DNA of 64,000 nucleotides. Source: Bradyrhizobium elkanii USDA 76. Its GTDB lineage: Bacteria > Pseudomonadota > Alphaproteobacteria > Rhizobiales > Xanthobacteraceae. The stretch covers positions 558,001 to 622,000 of the forward strand of contig NZ_CP066356.1 of the NCBI RefSeq assembly GCF_023278185.1, given 5' to 3'. The position numbers and the translations under genes were made by a program. The first letter of the stretch is position 1. Each line of letters begins with the position of its first letter. The notes beneath the pieces were generated by a model. That model saw only the letters and a list, made by a program, of their open reading frames with translations. It was not told the DNA's origin and made no database searches. Below are positions 33,504-42,145 of this stretch, one piece after another.

Positions 33504-34307
33504 ATGCGAACGATCATAACGAACATAGTGGGAGCACTCTGCGCCATCGCGATGGTCGCGAGCGCACACGCAGCGGTCAAGGAGGAGCCGGTAACCTACA
33601 GCGACGGCGAGACCACGATGAAGGGCTTCGTCGTCTATGACGACGCGACCCAGGCCAAGCGGCCCGGCATCGTCATGGTGCATGAATGGTGGGGCATCAC
33701 CCCGCATATCCATAACGAGGCGCGGAAGTTCGCGGAGCAGGGCTACGTGGCCTTCATCGCGGACATGTACGGTGACGCCAAGACCGCCGACAACCCGAAG
33801 GACGCCGGCGCGCTCTCCGGGTCGGTGATGAAGAACCCGAAGGTGATGGAGCAGCGCTTCAACGCCGCACGCGAGCGACTTGCCGAGCAGGCCTCGGTCA
33901 ATCCGCAGCGGATCGGCGCCGTCGGTTACTGCTTCGGCGGCGCGGTGGTGCTGAACATGGCGCGCACCGGCGCCGATCTCGCCGCTGTCGCCGGCTTCCA
34001 CGCCTCGCTCGGTCTCAACACTCCCGCACCGGCGCCGGGCACCGTCAAGGCGAAAATCCTGATCCTGAACGGCGCCGACGACCCGTTCGTGAAGCGCGAG
34101 CAGTACGATGCGCTGAAGAAGGATTTCGACGCGGCGAAGGCCGACTACCGCATCGTCGAGTATCCCGGTGCGGTGCACGCGTTCACCAACCCCGAGGCCA
34201 CCGAGCTCGGCAAGAAGTTCAATTTGCCGCTCAGATACGACGCCAAGGCCGATCAGGAATCCAAGGCCGAAGCCGCCAAGCTGTTTGCCGCCAACCTCAA
34301 GAAATAA
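33504..34307 (+). CDS. Dienelactone hydrolase family protein, exported
   Basis: A 267-residue alpha/beta hydrolase. A signal peptide ends ASAHA-AV. The catalytic triad appears as C143 (GYCFGG), D192 or D193 (NGADDPF) and H225 (GAVHAF). The cysteine nucleophile and EWWG loop (VMVHEWWGI) are typical of dienelactone hydrolase. Periplasmic location argues against a role in classical chlorocatechol breakdown. AGGAGG upstream fixes the start at 33504. An intrinsic terminator follows. Confidence 0.9.
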   Translation: MRTIITNIVGALCAIAMVASAHAAVKEEPVTYSDGETTMKGFVVYDDATQAKRPGIVMVHEWWGITPHIHNEARKFAEQGYVAFIADMYGDAKTADNPKDAGALSGSVMKNPKVMEQRFNAARERLAEQASVNPQRIGAVGYCFGGAVVLNMARTGADLAAVAGFHASLGLNTPAPAPGTVKAKILILNGADDPFVKREQYDALKKDFDAAKADYRIVEYPGAVHAFTNPEATELGKKFNLPLRYDAKADQESKAEAAKLFAANLKK

Positions 34308-34313
34308 ACCAAA

Positions 34314-34339
34314 GGGCCACCCAAACGGTGGTCCTTTTT
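34314..34339 (+). terminator. Intrinsic terminator after the dienelactone hydrolase gene
   Basis: GGGCCACC and GGTGGTCC form an 8-bp stem (one G-U pair) with a five-base loop, followed by TTTTT. It lies 7 bp after the stop codon. Confidence 0.8.
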
Positions 34340-34520
34340 CATTCGTGGCTGCTTTGGCCGCGGAAGTGGCAGGGCCGCGGCCTCGCTGGCGCGTTCGCGC
34401 CTTGAAGCCATGCGGAAGACGCAGCCGGCCGCGCGGATGCCAGCCGTCTCGCACGGTTGCCACGGGGCGCTCCCCGGCCGATGATGCGCAAAACGGATCA
34501 GAACAATCGAGAGGGAGCGA

Positions 34521-36185
34521 ATGCGCGGGCGTCGTGTGCTGATGGAATCGTTCGTGTCGCACGGCGTGCGTCATATCTTCGGCAATCCCGGCACGACCGA
34601 AACGCCGCTGCTCGACAGCCTGCCGGCATTTCCGCAACTCGAATACATCATGGCGCTGCATGAAGGTGTCGCGGTCAGCGCCGCCAGCTTCTACGCGCAG
34701 GCGTCGGGGCGCGTCACTGTCGCCAACCTGCACGTCGCTCCCGGCCTCGGCAACGGCATCGGCTCGCTGTACGGCGCGCTGAAGGCAGGTTCGCCCGTGG
34801 TCGTGACGGCCGGCCAGCAGGATACCCGGATGCGACTCAACAACCCGCTGCTCGGCCACGACCTCGTTGCGATGGCGGCACCGGTGACCAAGTGGAGCGT
34901 GCAGATCGAGCGCGCCGACGAGATCGCGCCGATCATGCGACGCGCGTTCAAGGTGGCGACCGATGCGCCGCAAGGGCCGGTGTTCGTGTCGCTGCCGATC
35001 GACGTCATGGAACAGGAGACCGCGGTCGACGCGTCGACGCCCGATCGTTTGTGGCGATCGACGCGCCGCGATCCGGAAGGCATCGAAGCGCTTGTCGCGC
35101 TGCTTCTCAAGTCGAAAAAGCCGGCCATCATCGCCGGTGACGACGTGGCACGATCGGGCGGCGAACAGGCGCTGGTGGTGCTCACGGAGGCGATCGGCGC
35201 CACCGTGTGGTTCGAGGGGCTCCGCCATCACGCGCCGTTCCCGACCAGTCATCCGAGCTATCGTCAGTCGCTCCCCGGCGACGCCCGGCAGGTGCGCAAG
35301 GCGCTCGGCGATGCCGATCTCGTGCTGCTGATCGGCGGTCCGTTCTTTGAGGACATCTGGTTTGCGCCTGGTGGCCACATCCCTGACGGCGCGTTCGTGC
35401 TGCAGATCGAGGCCTCTGCCGAACGCCTCGCGCTCAACAACCGGCTCGATGCCGGCATCGTCGGCGATATCGCCGTCAGCGTCAGTGCCTTGACGGAGAC
35501 GGTGCGTGCACAGGCGAGCGCGGACTTCAGGCAGGCCGCGCAGAACCGCAATGCCGCGCTGGCCGAATTGCAGGCGAAGGAGAAGGAGGCCTATCGCGCG
35601 CGCCTCGAGAAAAGCTGGGACCGGCAGCCGACTGCGATGCCGCGCGTCACGGCGGAGCTGCGTCGCGGGCTGCCCGATGACGTCGTCATCGTCGATGAAA
35701 GCATCACGGCGAGCCTCGATCTCGCGCGCGCCTTCGACTATCGCGGCTTCGGCGACTATTTCGGCGGTCGCGGCGGCGGCATCGGCCAGGGCCTCGCCGG
35801 GGCAATCGGCGTCAAGGTCGCGATGCCGGATCGTCCGGTGGTCGCCATCTCCGGTGACGGTTCGGCGATGTATGCGATCCAGGCGCTGTGGACTGCCGCG
35901 CACCACAAGCTTGCGATCGTGTTCGTGGTGCTGGCGAACCGCGAGTACCGCATCCTCAAGCACAATGTGGATGTCTGGCGGCAGAATTTCGAAGCCGGCA
36001 CCCAGCACCCCTATCAGAACATGGATATCACCGGCCCCGCGCTCGACTTCGTGCATCTCGCGGCCGGCATGGGCGTCGAGGCGGTCAGGGTCGAGAAGGC
36101 CGGCGACATTGCCGGTGCCGTCGCAAAGGCTGTCGCGGCGCAGCGGCCGTACCTCGTCGAGATCGCAATCGAAGGCAAGCGCTGA
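34521..36185 (+). CDS. Thiamine-diphosphate-dependent enzyme (acetolactate synthase/benzoylformate decarboxylase type)
   Basis: A 554-residue ThDP enzyme. The catalytic glutamate lies in MALHEGVAVSAA, after NPGTTETPLL. The ThDP/Mg2+ motif is ISGDGSAMYAIQAL...ANREYRIL, with N replaced by a shifted NRE. The GGRGGGIGQGLAGAIG stretch precedes it. NPGTTE and the E position resemble benzoylformate decarboxylase more than biosynthetic acetolactate synthase, and no small regulatory subunit gene is present. An SDR gene follows 16 bp downstream. The exact 2-oxoacid substrate is unknown. Confidence 0.87.
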   Translation: MRGRRVLMESFVSHGVRHIFGNPGTTETPLLDSLPAFPQLEYIMALHEGVAVSAASFYAQASGRVTVANLHVAPGLGNGIGSLYGALKAGSPVVVTAGQQDTRMRLNNPLLGHDLVAMAAPVTKWSVQIERADEIAPIMRRAFKVATDAPQGPVFVSLPIDVMEQETAVDASTPDRLWRSTRRDPEGIEALVALLLKSKKPAIIAGDDVARSGGEQALVVLTEAIGATVWFEGLRHHAPFPTSHPSYRQSLPGDARQVRKALGDADLVLLIGGPFFEDIWFAPGGHIPDGAFVLQIEASAERLALNNRLDAGIVGDIAVSVSALTETVRAQASADFRQAAQNRNAALAELQAKEKEAYRARLEKSWDRQPTAMPRVTAELRRGLPDDVVIVDESITASLDLARAFDYRGFGDYFGGRGGGIGQGLAGAIGVKVAMPDRPVVAISGDGSAMYAIQALWTAAHHKLAIVFVVLANREYRILKHNVDVWRQNFEAGTQHPYQNMDITGPALDFVHLAAGMGVEAVRVEKAGDIAGAVAKAVAAQRPYLVEIAIEGKR

Positions 36186-36201
36186 CCCGAAGGAGTTTCT
36201 C

Positions 36202-36972
36202 ATGGCGGGCATTCTGGACGGCAAGGCTGCATTGGTGACGGGCGGCGGCTCCGGCATCGGCCGGGCGACGGCGATCGCGATGGCGCGTGAAGGCGCACGC
36301 GTAGCGGTGTCCGACCTCTCGATGGACGGCATCGAGGAGACGGTCGCCTTGATCAATGCCGCCGGCGGCCAGTCGATCGCGATCCAGGGCGACGTCACCG
36401 ACGAGGCCGATGTCGCGAACATGGTGGCGCGCACGGTGTCGGCGTTCGGGCGCATCGATTGCGCGTTCAACAATGCTGGCGTTGCCGGGCGTTCCGTCGG
36501 CCCGCCCGGCCAGCGCATTCATGAACTCACGCAAGCCTCGGTGGCCAAGATGTTCTCGGTGAATCTGATGGGCGTGTTCCTGTGCCTGAAATACGAGATC
36601 GCGCAAATGCTCAAACAGGGCGGTGGCGGCGCCATCGTCAACACGGCCTCGATCGCAGGCCTGGTCGGCCTCGCAACGTCCGGCCACTATGTCGCGACCA
36701 AGCATGGTGTTGTCGGACTGACCAAGTCCGCCGCGATCGAATATGCCCAGGACGGCATCCGCGTGAACTGCGTCAATCCCGGATACATCAAGACGCCGAT
36801 GACCAGGGAGACGATGGACGAACGTTACGACGAGATCATCGCCAAGGTGCCGGTCCGTCGCCTGGGCGTGCCCGAGGAAATCGCGGAAGCCGTGGTCTGG
36901 ATGTGCTCGGACAAGGCGTCGTTCATGACAGGCGCATCGCACGTGGTCGACGGCGGCTACAGCGCCGCCTGA
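36202..36972 (+). CDS. Short-chain dehydrogenase/reductase
   Basis: A 256-residue classical SDR. The cofactor motif is TGGGSGIG (13-20), then NNAG, with catalytic S150, Y163 and K167 (SGHYVATKHG). The C-terminal pattern is VNPGYIKTPM. AGGAG lies upstream and it probably shares a transcript with the ThDP enzyme 16 bp before it. A likely job is to oxidise or reduce the aldehyde or acyloin made by that enzyme (inference). Confidence 0.92.
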   Translation: MAGILDGKAALVTGGGSGIGRATAIAMAREGARVAVSDLSMDGIEETVALINAAGGQSIAIQGDVTDEADVANMVARTVSAFGRIDCAFNNAGVAGRSVGPPGQRIHELTQASVAKMFSVNLMGVFLCLKYEIAQMLKQGGGGAIVNTASIAGLVGLATSGHYVATKHGVVGLTKSAAIEYAQDGIRVNCVNPGYIKTPMTRETMDERYDEIIAKVPVRRLGVPEEIAEAVVWMCSDKASFMTGASHVVDGGYSAA

Positions 36973-37187
36973 TCTTTCGAAGGGCCTAAGTCCCACGTCT
37001 TGTCTGTGAAAGGCCAGCTTCCCTTAGGGTGGACCGGCCCTCGAGCTCGCCCTTTGCAGCAAGCGGACATCGCGGCAGCGCGGAATGACGTCAAAGCTTG
37101 ATCCAAGCGGCTTTTGAAGGGCTTGCGCCAACCAGCCGTGCGTACCTGTGGGTTGATCCGTCTCGGCAGCTCACGTAGTCGTTCGCG

Positions 37188-38105
37188 ATGAACGAACGTC
37201 CGGCCAACGCCAAGGCTGCAGCCCTTCCGGATACGAAAGCCATCCTGCTCGGGGTCGCATGCGGCCTCGGCGCGGCGCTGTGCTGGGCGCTCGGCTTCGT
37301 GGCGACCCGGCACGGCCTCAAGGTCGGGTTCACGCCCGTCGACCTGCTGATGCATCGCTTCCTGTGGTCGGGCATCGCCTTCCTGCCGCTCGTTGTGCGC
37401 GCCGGCCTCCGCGATCTCTGCGGCATCGGCTGGGGCCGCGGCATGGCGCTGATGCTGCTGGGCGGGCCGGTGATGTCGCTGATCAGCTATGCCGGCTTCA
37501 TGTTCGTGCCGCTGGGGCATGGCAGCGTGATCCAGCCGTCCTGCGCGACGCTGGGCGGATTGTTTCTCGCGGTCGTCCTGCTGAAGGAATCGGTCTCGCT
37601 CTCGCGGGCAGCCGGCGCTGTCGTCATTGTCGTCGGCCTTGCCGTGATCGGCAGCGAGTCGATCGGCCATATGGGGCCGAGCGCCGTGATGGGCGATCTG
37701 ATCTTCGTTGCGACCGGATTGATGTTCGCGGGCTTCGCCACGCTGGTGCGCTATTGGCGTGTCTCGGCGTTCTCCGTGGCCAGCGTGATCAGCGTGTTGT
37801 CGCTCTCGCTGTTTCCACTGTACGCCGTCTCGGGTGGGCTCGCTCGCGATGCGGCCATCGGCCTGCATGAAAACGCGCTGCAGGCCATCGCCCAAGGCAT
37901 CCTGGCCGGGCCCGCGGCAATGTATTTGTTCGCGGTGTCGATCCAGCGCCTCGGCGTGGCCCGCGCAGCCGTATTTCCTGCGACCGTGCCGGTGCTGACC
38001 CTGCTGTTGGGATGGCTCCTGATCGGCGAGCCGCCGACCACGCTGCAGGCGGCCGGGTTGGCCGCCGTGTTGGCCGGATTCTATCTCGCGCAGCGGCAGC
38101 GCTAG
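37188..38105 (+). CDS. DMT-family transporter (EamA)
   Basis: A 305-residue inner-membrane protein with ten hydrophobic segments and two EamA halves (ALCWALGFVATRHGLKVG in the first; ARAAVFPATVPVLTLLLGWLLIGEPP in the second). Members mostly export amino acids or metabolites. No neighbour points to a substrate. It is monocistronic, with a 215-bp plain spacer upstream. Confidence 0.9.
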   Translation: MNERPANAKAAALPDTKAILLGVACGLGAALCWALGFVATRHGLKVGFTPVDLLMHRFLWSGIAFLPLVVRAGLRDLCGIGWGRGMALMLLGGPVMSLISYAGFMFVPLGHGSVIQPSCATLGGLFLAVVLLKESVSLSRAAGAVVIVVGLAVIGSESIGHMGPSAVMGDLIFVATGLMFAGFATLVRYWRVSAFSVASVISVLSLSLFPLYAVSGGLARDAAIGLHENALQAIAQGILAGPAAMYLFAVSIQRLGVARAAVFPATVPVLTLLLGWLLIGEPPTTLQAAGLAAVLAGFYLAQRQR

Positions 38106-38305
38106 ACGGCTTGCCGCCGTTCCGATTGGCGCGGTCGTGGCGACGATTGACAGGCATGCGGGGGATCGCGGATGGTGCCGCTCTCCGCCGTTCGCAATGA
38201 GACGCCGATGCAAGTTCAACGTTTGGCGCTGCCGATGCTTGCAGGGCTCGTGCTTGCAGCCGAGAATGCGGATGTGTGACTCGCGGCTCGTGCAACACAT
38301 TTGGT
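38106..38305. other. Intergenic spacer, no gene seen
   Basis: About 200 bp after the EamA gene, before the family A repeat. Nothing recognisable; the several crossing frames look like shadows. Confidence 0.4.
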
Positions 38306-38426
38306 GTCGTCCTGGCGAAAGCCAGGACCCATTACCCCAAATGAGAGTTGTTGCGCGACGCTGGGGCCACGATCCCGTTCATGATCAAGTGCGGTGACTA
38401 TGGGTCCTGGCCTTCGCCAGGACGAC
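38306..38426. repeat. Palindromic repeat family A, intact copy 3
   Basis: The arms at 38306-38332 and 38400-38426 are near-perfect complements (GTCGTCCTGGCGAAAGCCAG against its complement). The centre has CGCTGGGGCCACGATCC, shared with the copy split by the insertion sequence. Total length is 121 bp. Confidence 0.85.
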
Positions 38427-38539
38427 GATCGTGTGTGTGGCATCCGCACGGTCATCGCCCGGCTTGCCGCCTCCGCTAAAGCTTCGGCGTGCCAAGGATG
38501 CATGGCCTCGTCGAAGCCTTGGCGAAGACGGGACCGGGC

Positions 38540-38625
38540 GATCCAGTACGCCGCGCCCCCTCGGCTCAAGCACCGGCGTCTCTGAAATACTGGATCACCC
38601 GCATGCGCGGGTGATGACGTCGAGA
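38540..38625. repeat. Intergenic repeat family H
   Basis: GATCCAGTA at the left pairs with TACTGGATC near the right, followed by a short hairpin CACCCGCATGCGCGGGTG. Only one copy is seen in this window. It is similar in style to the other palindromic spacers. Confidence 0.5.
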
Positions 38626-38810
38626 GCTGTTTGACAGGTGGAATCAGAAAGCGCCGTGCACGTGCCCGCACAGCGGCCTCGAGGTCGTGCCGGAGGAGGT
38701 CGCGTCGCGACCGGCGTACGCCAACACGCACACCGGCCATGGCAGACGGCCGCGCGAATCGACAGTGCTATGGAAACTATGCGCCCGAGGCTCTCAGCGC
38801 GGCGGCGACC

Positions 38811-39005
38811 TTATTGGTCCACCTTCGGCGTCTTGCCCGCAATGTCGAGGCCGAACCGGAGCGCGCGCTCCTGACGCTCTTCCGTCAGCAGCTTCAATTC
38901 CCGTTCCAGCGACCGCGCGACCTCGTCCCGGGTTTCCTTGGAGCGGCGACGGGAGTCGCCTTGCGGTTTGGCCGGTTCGGCAGTCACGGGAGAAGCCCTT
39001 GTCAT
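38811..39005 (-). CDS. Small charged hypothetical protein
   Basis: A 64-residue protein, highly charged and helical (RRRSKETRDEVARSLERELK then LLTEERQERALRFGLDIAGK). No domain is recognised. The ATG at 39005 is used; a GTG lies one codon earlier. The amino-acid pattern, not the ribosome site, supports it. Confidence 0.5.
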   Translation of the reverse strand: MTRASPVTAEPAKPQGDSRRRSKETRDEVARSLERELKLLTEERQERALRFGLDIAGKTPKVDQ

Positions 39006-39362
39006 CACAGTGTCACAGGCCCTGATGGCACGGCGGGAGTCGGGGCGACAATCAAAAAGAATTCAGTGGGCGCATCTTTGGAAGGTTTGCTGTGCGTCTG
39101 ATTCAAATTTGGGCAGAAAATTCTCTTAAGTGTTGCCTCGAATGGAGCCGAACCTCTTCGGCCCGCCGTCTCATCAATTCGGATGAGAGAGGCCGGTTCC
39201 GACGAAATCATTTCCGGATTCGCACGAAGGCGTCCTGAAACCGACAAGGTCTAACCTTAGTAGCGTTGTGAAGGACGGCTGCCTGGTGAGACGCTGAGGA
39301 CCGCGGTGGTGAGATTCACGACCTGGGTCGAGAGGTCAGTCGGTCCTCCTGAGACGTTGGGG
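39006..39362. other. Intergenic region, no gene seen
   Basis: About 350 bp with locally lower GC between the small leftward gene and a small rightward frame. No repeat family or RNA is recognised; promoters for both sides probably lie here. Confidence 0.4.
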
Positions 39363-39503
39363 ATGATCCCGGAAATGAAGAAGTTGAATGCTGTGCCTTA
39401 TGTCTGGGCGGCTGCGCTGATCGCCGTCGCGATCTGGGGCGTGAGCGGCACCCCGCAGACGGCACATACCTCTGCCAGCACCCATCTGGCCCGGGTGCGC
39501 TAG
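39363..39503 (+). CDS. Possible small membrane protein
   Basis: A 46-codon frame, MIPEMKKLNAVPYVWAAALI, then AVAIWGVSG and a polar tail. It has one membrane helix. TTGGGG precedes the ATG; an alternative ATG lies four codons on. It overlaps the end of the convergent GntR gene by 4 bp. Tentative. Confidence 0.4.
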   Translation: MIPEMKKLNAVPYVWAAALIAVAIWGVSGTPQTAHTSASTHLARVR

Positions 39504-40255
39504 AGCTTCGGGCGCAGCGAGCGCTGCATATCCATCGTGTAGGTGTAGCGCCCTTCGGGGTGCGTGGTGATGGTGACCTCGAACAGTTCCTCGCGCTGGC
39601 CGTAGTAGCGGCGTACCACGGTGAGCGCCGGCGAGCCGGTCTTGACGCCGAGCGCCCTGGCGATCGGCGCCGGCATGCCCCGCACGAAGATTTCCATCTG
39701 CGCGCGCTCGGTGACCTGGCCGTACATCCTGGCGATCTGCTCATGCACCGGGGTGCGGCCGTGGTCGCTGCGGGTCACGACATCGGCGAAACGGCGCAGC
39801 ACGTAGATCTCGGCCCAGCCGAGCGGCGCGGCGAACTGGTCGGAGCGGCGCACCGCCTCGATCAGGAACCAGCTCTTGCCGGGCTCGCATTTCAATAGCC
39901 CGGCCAGCTTGCGGTCGGCCACGATGTCGCTGCTGGCGACGACCTCGCGATAGGTCTCGTTGGAATAGCGCAGCCACTCGCCGAGCGACTTGACGCTGTG
40001 GGTGAACAGCACCGGCGGCTCGGATGCGATCACCACCGAGCCGAGGCCGGCGCGGCGCACGATCAGGCCCTGGTCGATCAGGATGCGCAGCGCCTCGCGC
40101 ACGGTCTGCCGGCTGGCCTGGTAGCTCGCCATCAGTTCGGTCTCGGTCGGCAGCAGGTTGCCGACCGCGTAGGTGCCGAGCCGGATGTCCTTCTGCAGCC
40201 CGGTGGCGATGTCGCGATAGCGGGACGATCTCGCCCTGTCCGGTTGTTCAGACAT
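39500..40255 (-). CDS. GntR/HutC-family transcriptional regulator
   Basis: A 251-residue repressor. The winged-helix domain is at residues ~12-78 (LLPTETELMASYQASRQTVREALRIL, then GLIVRRAGLGSVV). The UTRA effector domain is at ~95-245. It is the last gene of the leftward operon, 6 bp after the Gfo/Idh gene. Two palindromes of the form TTAT-nCGn-ATAA lie in the 136-bp divergent promoter region at 43.1-43.2 kb and are its likely operators. The effector is probably a catabolic intermediate of this cluster. Confidence 0.9.
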   Translation of the reverse strand: MSEQPDRARSSRYRDIATGLQKDIRLGTYAVGNLLPTETELMASYQASRQTVREALRILIDQGLIVRRAGLGSVVIASEPPVLFTHSVKSLGEWLRYSNETYREVVASSDIVADRKLAGLLKCEPGKSWFLIEAVRRSDQFAAPLGWAEIYVLRRFADVVTRSDHGRTPVHEQIARMYGQVTERAQMEIFVRGMPAPIARALGVKTGSPALTVVRRYYGQREELFEVTITTHPEGRYTYTMDMQRSLRPKL

Positions 40256-40261
40256 GGCAGA

Positions 40262-41242
40262 TCACTGGCATGCCATATGGCAGGCAACCGGATGTCCAGA
40301 CGACATCGACTGCAGCGCGGCCTCGAACGCAGCGAGCGTCGCCAGCACGTCCGCTTCAGGCACCGGGAACGGCTGCTTGCCTTCGACAGCGTCCGCAAAG
40401 GCCGCAAGTTCCGCGGTCAGGGTGTCGATCGCCGGATAGCGCGTGGTCGCAGGCGCTTCGCCGGATCTCCGCAGCACCATCGTCTGTTCGTCGAGCACCT
40501 CGGCGGATCCCTTCGTTCCGAACACATGCACGCGCCAATAGAACGGTGTTGCGCGAATTGTCGCAAGGGTTGCGCTCACGCCATTCACAAATTCAATCGC
40601 CAAGGTTGCAGTGTCGAGCGGCGGCGGTCCGGCCTCGCGCGCACTCAACCGGGCATAAACCTGTCGGGCAGGACCAAGGAGGCTGACGAAGCCGTCGAGC
40701 ACATGCAGCCCCGCGCCGGTCAGGCCGCCGCCCGGTGATTCCTCGGGTGACAGCCGCCAGCCCTGCGTGATGCTCTGCGAGTTCTCGTTGCTGTTGTGGC
40801 CCTCGACATGCAGGATGGTGCCGAGCTCGCCGCTGGCTGTGATCGTGCGCAGCGCCTGCATCGACGGCCAGAACCGGCGGTTATGCCCGACCGCAAGCAC
40901 CACGCCGGCGCTGCGGCAGGCCGCGAACATCTCTGCGGCATCGGCGCGCCGAAGCGCTAGCGGCTTCTCGCAAAACACCTGCTTGCCGGCGCCGGCTGCT
41001 GCGATCACCTGGCCCTTGTGCAGCGAATGCGGCGTCGCCAGCAGAACGGCATCGATGCGAGGGTCGGCGAGGACATCGTCCAGGCTCGCAGTGACCGAGA
41101 GGCCGTGCGCCTCGCAAAAGCTGGCAGCGCTGTTGGCGTCGGGTTCCACCGCGCGGACGATCCTGAGCCGCGGCTCGCTCTGCGCAGCCTCGACCAGTGC
41201 GCGGCCCCACCGGCCGAGGCCCGCGATCGCACAGTTGATCAT
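40262..41242 (-). CDS. Gfo/Idh/MocA family oxidoreductase
   Basis: A 326-residue NAD(P)-dependent dehydrogenase. The nucleotide fold starts AIAGLGRWGRALVEAA and the family EKP motif is in VFCEKPLALRRADA. Members act on sugars, inositols or similar polyols. The start overlaps the preceding dehydrogenase stop by 4 bp and GntR follows after 6 bp, so it is mid-operon. Confidence 0.9.
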   Translation of the reverse strand: MINCAIAGLGRWGRALVEAAQSEPRLRIVRAVEPDANSAASFCEAHGLSVTASLDDVLADPRIDAVLLATPHSLHKGQVIAAAGAGKQVFCEKPLALRRADAAEMFAACRSAGVVLAVGHNRRFWPSMQALRTITASGELGTILHVEGHNSNENSQSITQGWRLSPEESPGGGLTGAGLHVLDGFVSLLGPARQVYARLSAREAGPPPLDTATLAIEFVNGVSATLATIRATPFYWRVHVFGTKGSAEVLDEQTMVLRRSGEAPATTRYPAIDTLTAELAAFADAVEGKQPFPVPEADVLATLAAFEAALQSMSSGHPVACHMACQ

Positions 41243-42126
41243 GACTGTCCCTCACTGTGGCCGCGGCCGGCCCGGATCGCCTCGATGACCGCGGCGCTGT
41301 CGTTGTCCGGCCCTTGCAGCGCGATCGCCGCGCGCAGCAACCCGGCCTGCACCGAGGTCAGCGGCAAGGGCAGGCCGTGCCGGCCGGCCTCCTGCAGGAT
41401 CAGTTCGGCATCCTTCAGGGTCTGCGCGATATGCGATTGCGGCGAGAAATCCCGCGCCAGCATCTTCGGCCCCTTGCTGTCCATCACCTTGGAATATGCC
41501 GCCGATCGCCGCGCGGTCGCAAGGAACGCCGCGCCGCCGAGGCCGAGGCTTTCGGCAAAGGCGATGCCCTCGGCCAGCGCGGCGCGGTTGTTCTGCAGGA
41601 TCAGGTTGATGGCGAGCTTGGTGCGGCTGGCATTGCCGATCGCGCCGACATTGATCTGCTGCGGGCAGAGAATGTCGAGCGTCGCCGCGGCGGCGTCGAT
41701 GGCGTCGGCATCGCCGGCGACCAGCGCGGTGGCCGTGCCCGCACGGACCTCGGCGCTGGTCCCCGAGATCGGCGCTTCGATGAACGCGAGGCGCGAGCGC
41801 GAGGCGAATTCGGCGATTGCCACGATCTCGCCCGGCGCGCAGGTGGTGGTGCAGATGACGCGCGGCGGCGGCGTCGCGTTGGCAAGGTCCGGCAGCAACG
41901 TCCTGACCTGGGCCGCGTCATACACCGCGATGACGATGGTCCGGCAGCGTGCCGCGACGTCGGCGGCGAAAGCCGCGAACTCGGCGCCGCTGGCCCTCAG
42001 GCCATCCGTCTTCGCGGCGTCGATGTCGAAGCCGATCACCCCGATGCCGGCGTCGATCAGCCGCGCGGAGAGCGCCGATCCCATCAGCCCCAGGCCAATC
42101 ATGCCAACAGGTGTCTCGCGAGCCAT
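41239..42126 (-). CDS. 3-Hydroxyisobutyrate dehydrogenase-type NAD(P)-dependent oxidoreductase
   Basis: A 295-residue beta-hydroxyacid dehydrogenase. The Rossmann loop is GMIGLGLMGSALSARL; the substrate motif is FIEAPISGTSAEVRAGT, and the catalytic lysine is in RTKLAINLIL (K near 175). Family members include tartronate semialdehyde reductase. It is flanked by a Bug-type binding protein and a Gfo/Idh enzyme in one operon. Confidence 0.9.
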   Translation of the reverse strand: MARETPVGMIGLGLMGSALSARLIDAGIGVIGFDIDAAKTDGLRASGAEFAAFAADVAARCRTIVIAVYDAAQVRTLLPDLANATPPPRVICTTTCAPGEIVAIAEFASRSRLAFIEAPISGTSAEVRAGTATALVAGDADAIDAAAATLDILCPQQINVGAIGNASRTKLAINLILQNNRAALAEGIAFAESLGLGGAAFLATARRSAAYSKVMDSKGPKMLARDFSPQSHIAQTLKDAELILQEAGRHGLPLPLTSVQAGLLRAAIALQGPDNDSAAVIEAIRAGRGHSEGQS

Positions 42127-42145
42127 GATGCGACGCCACCTCGCT

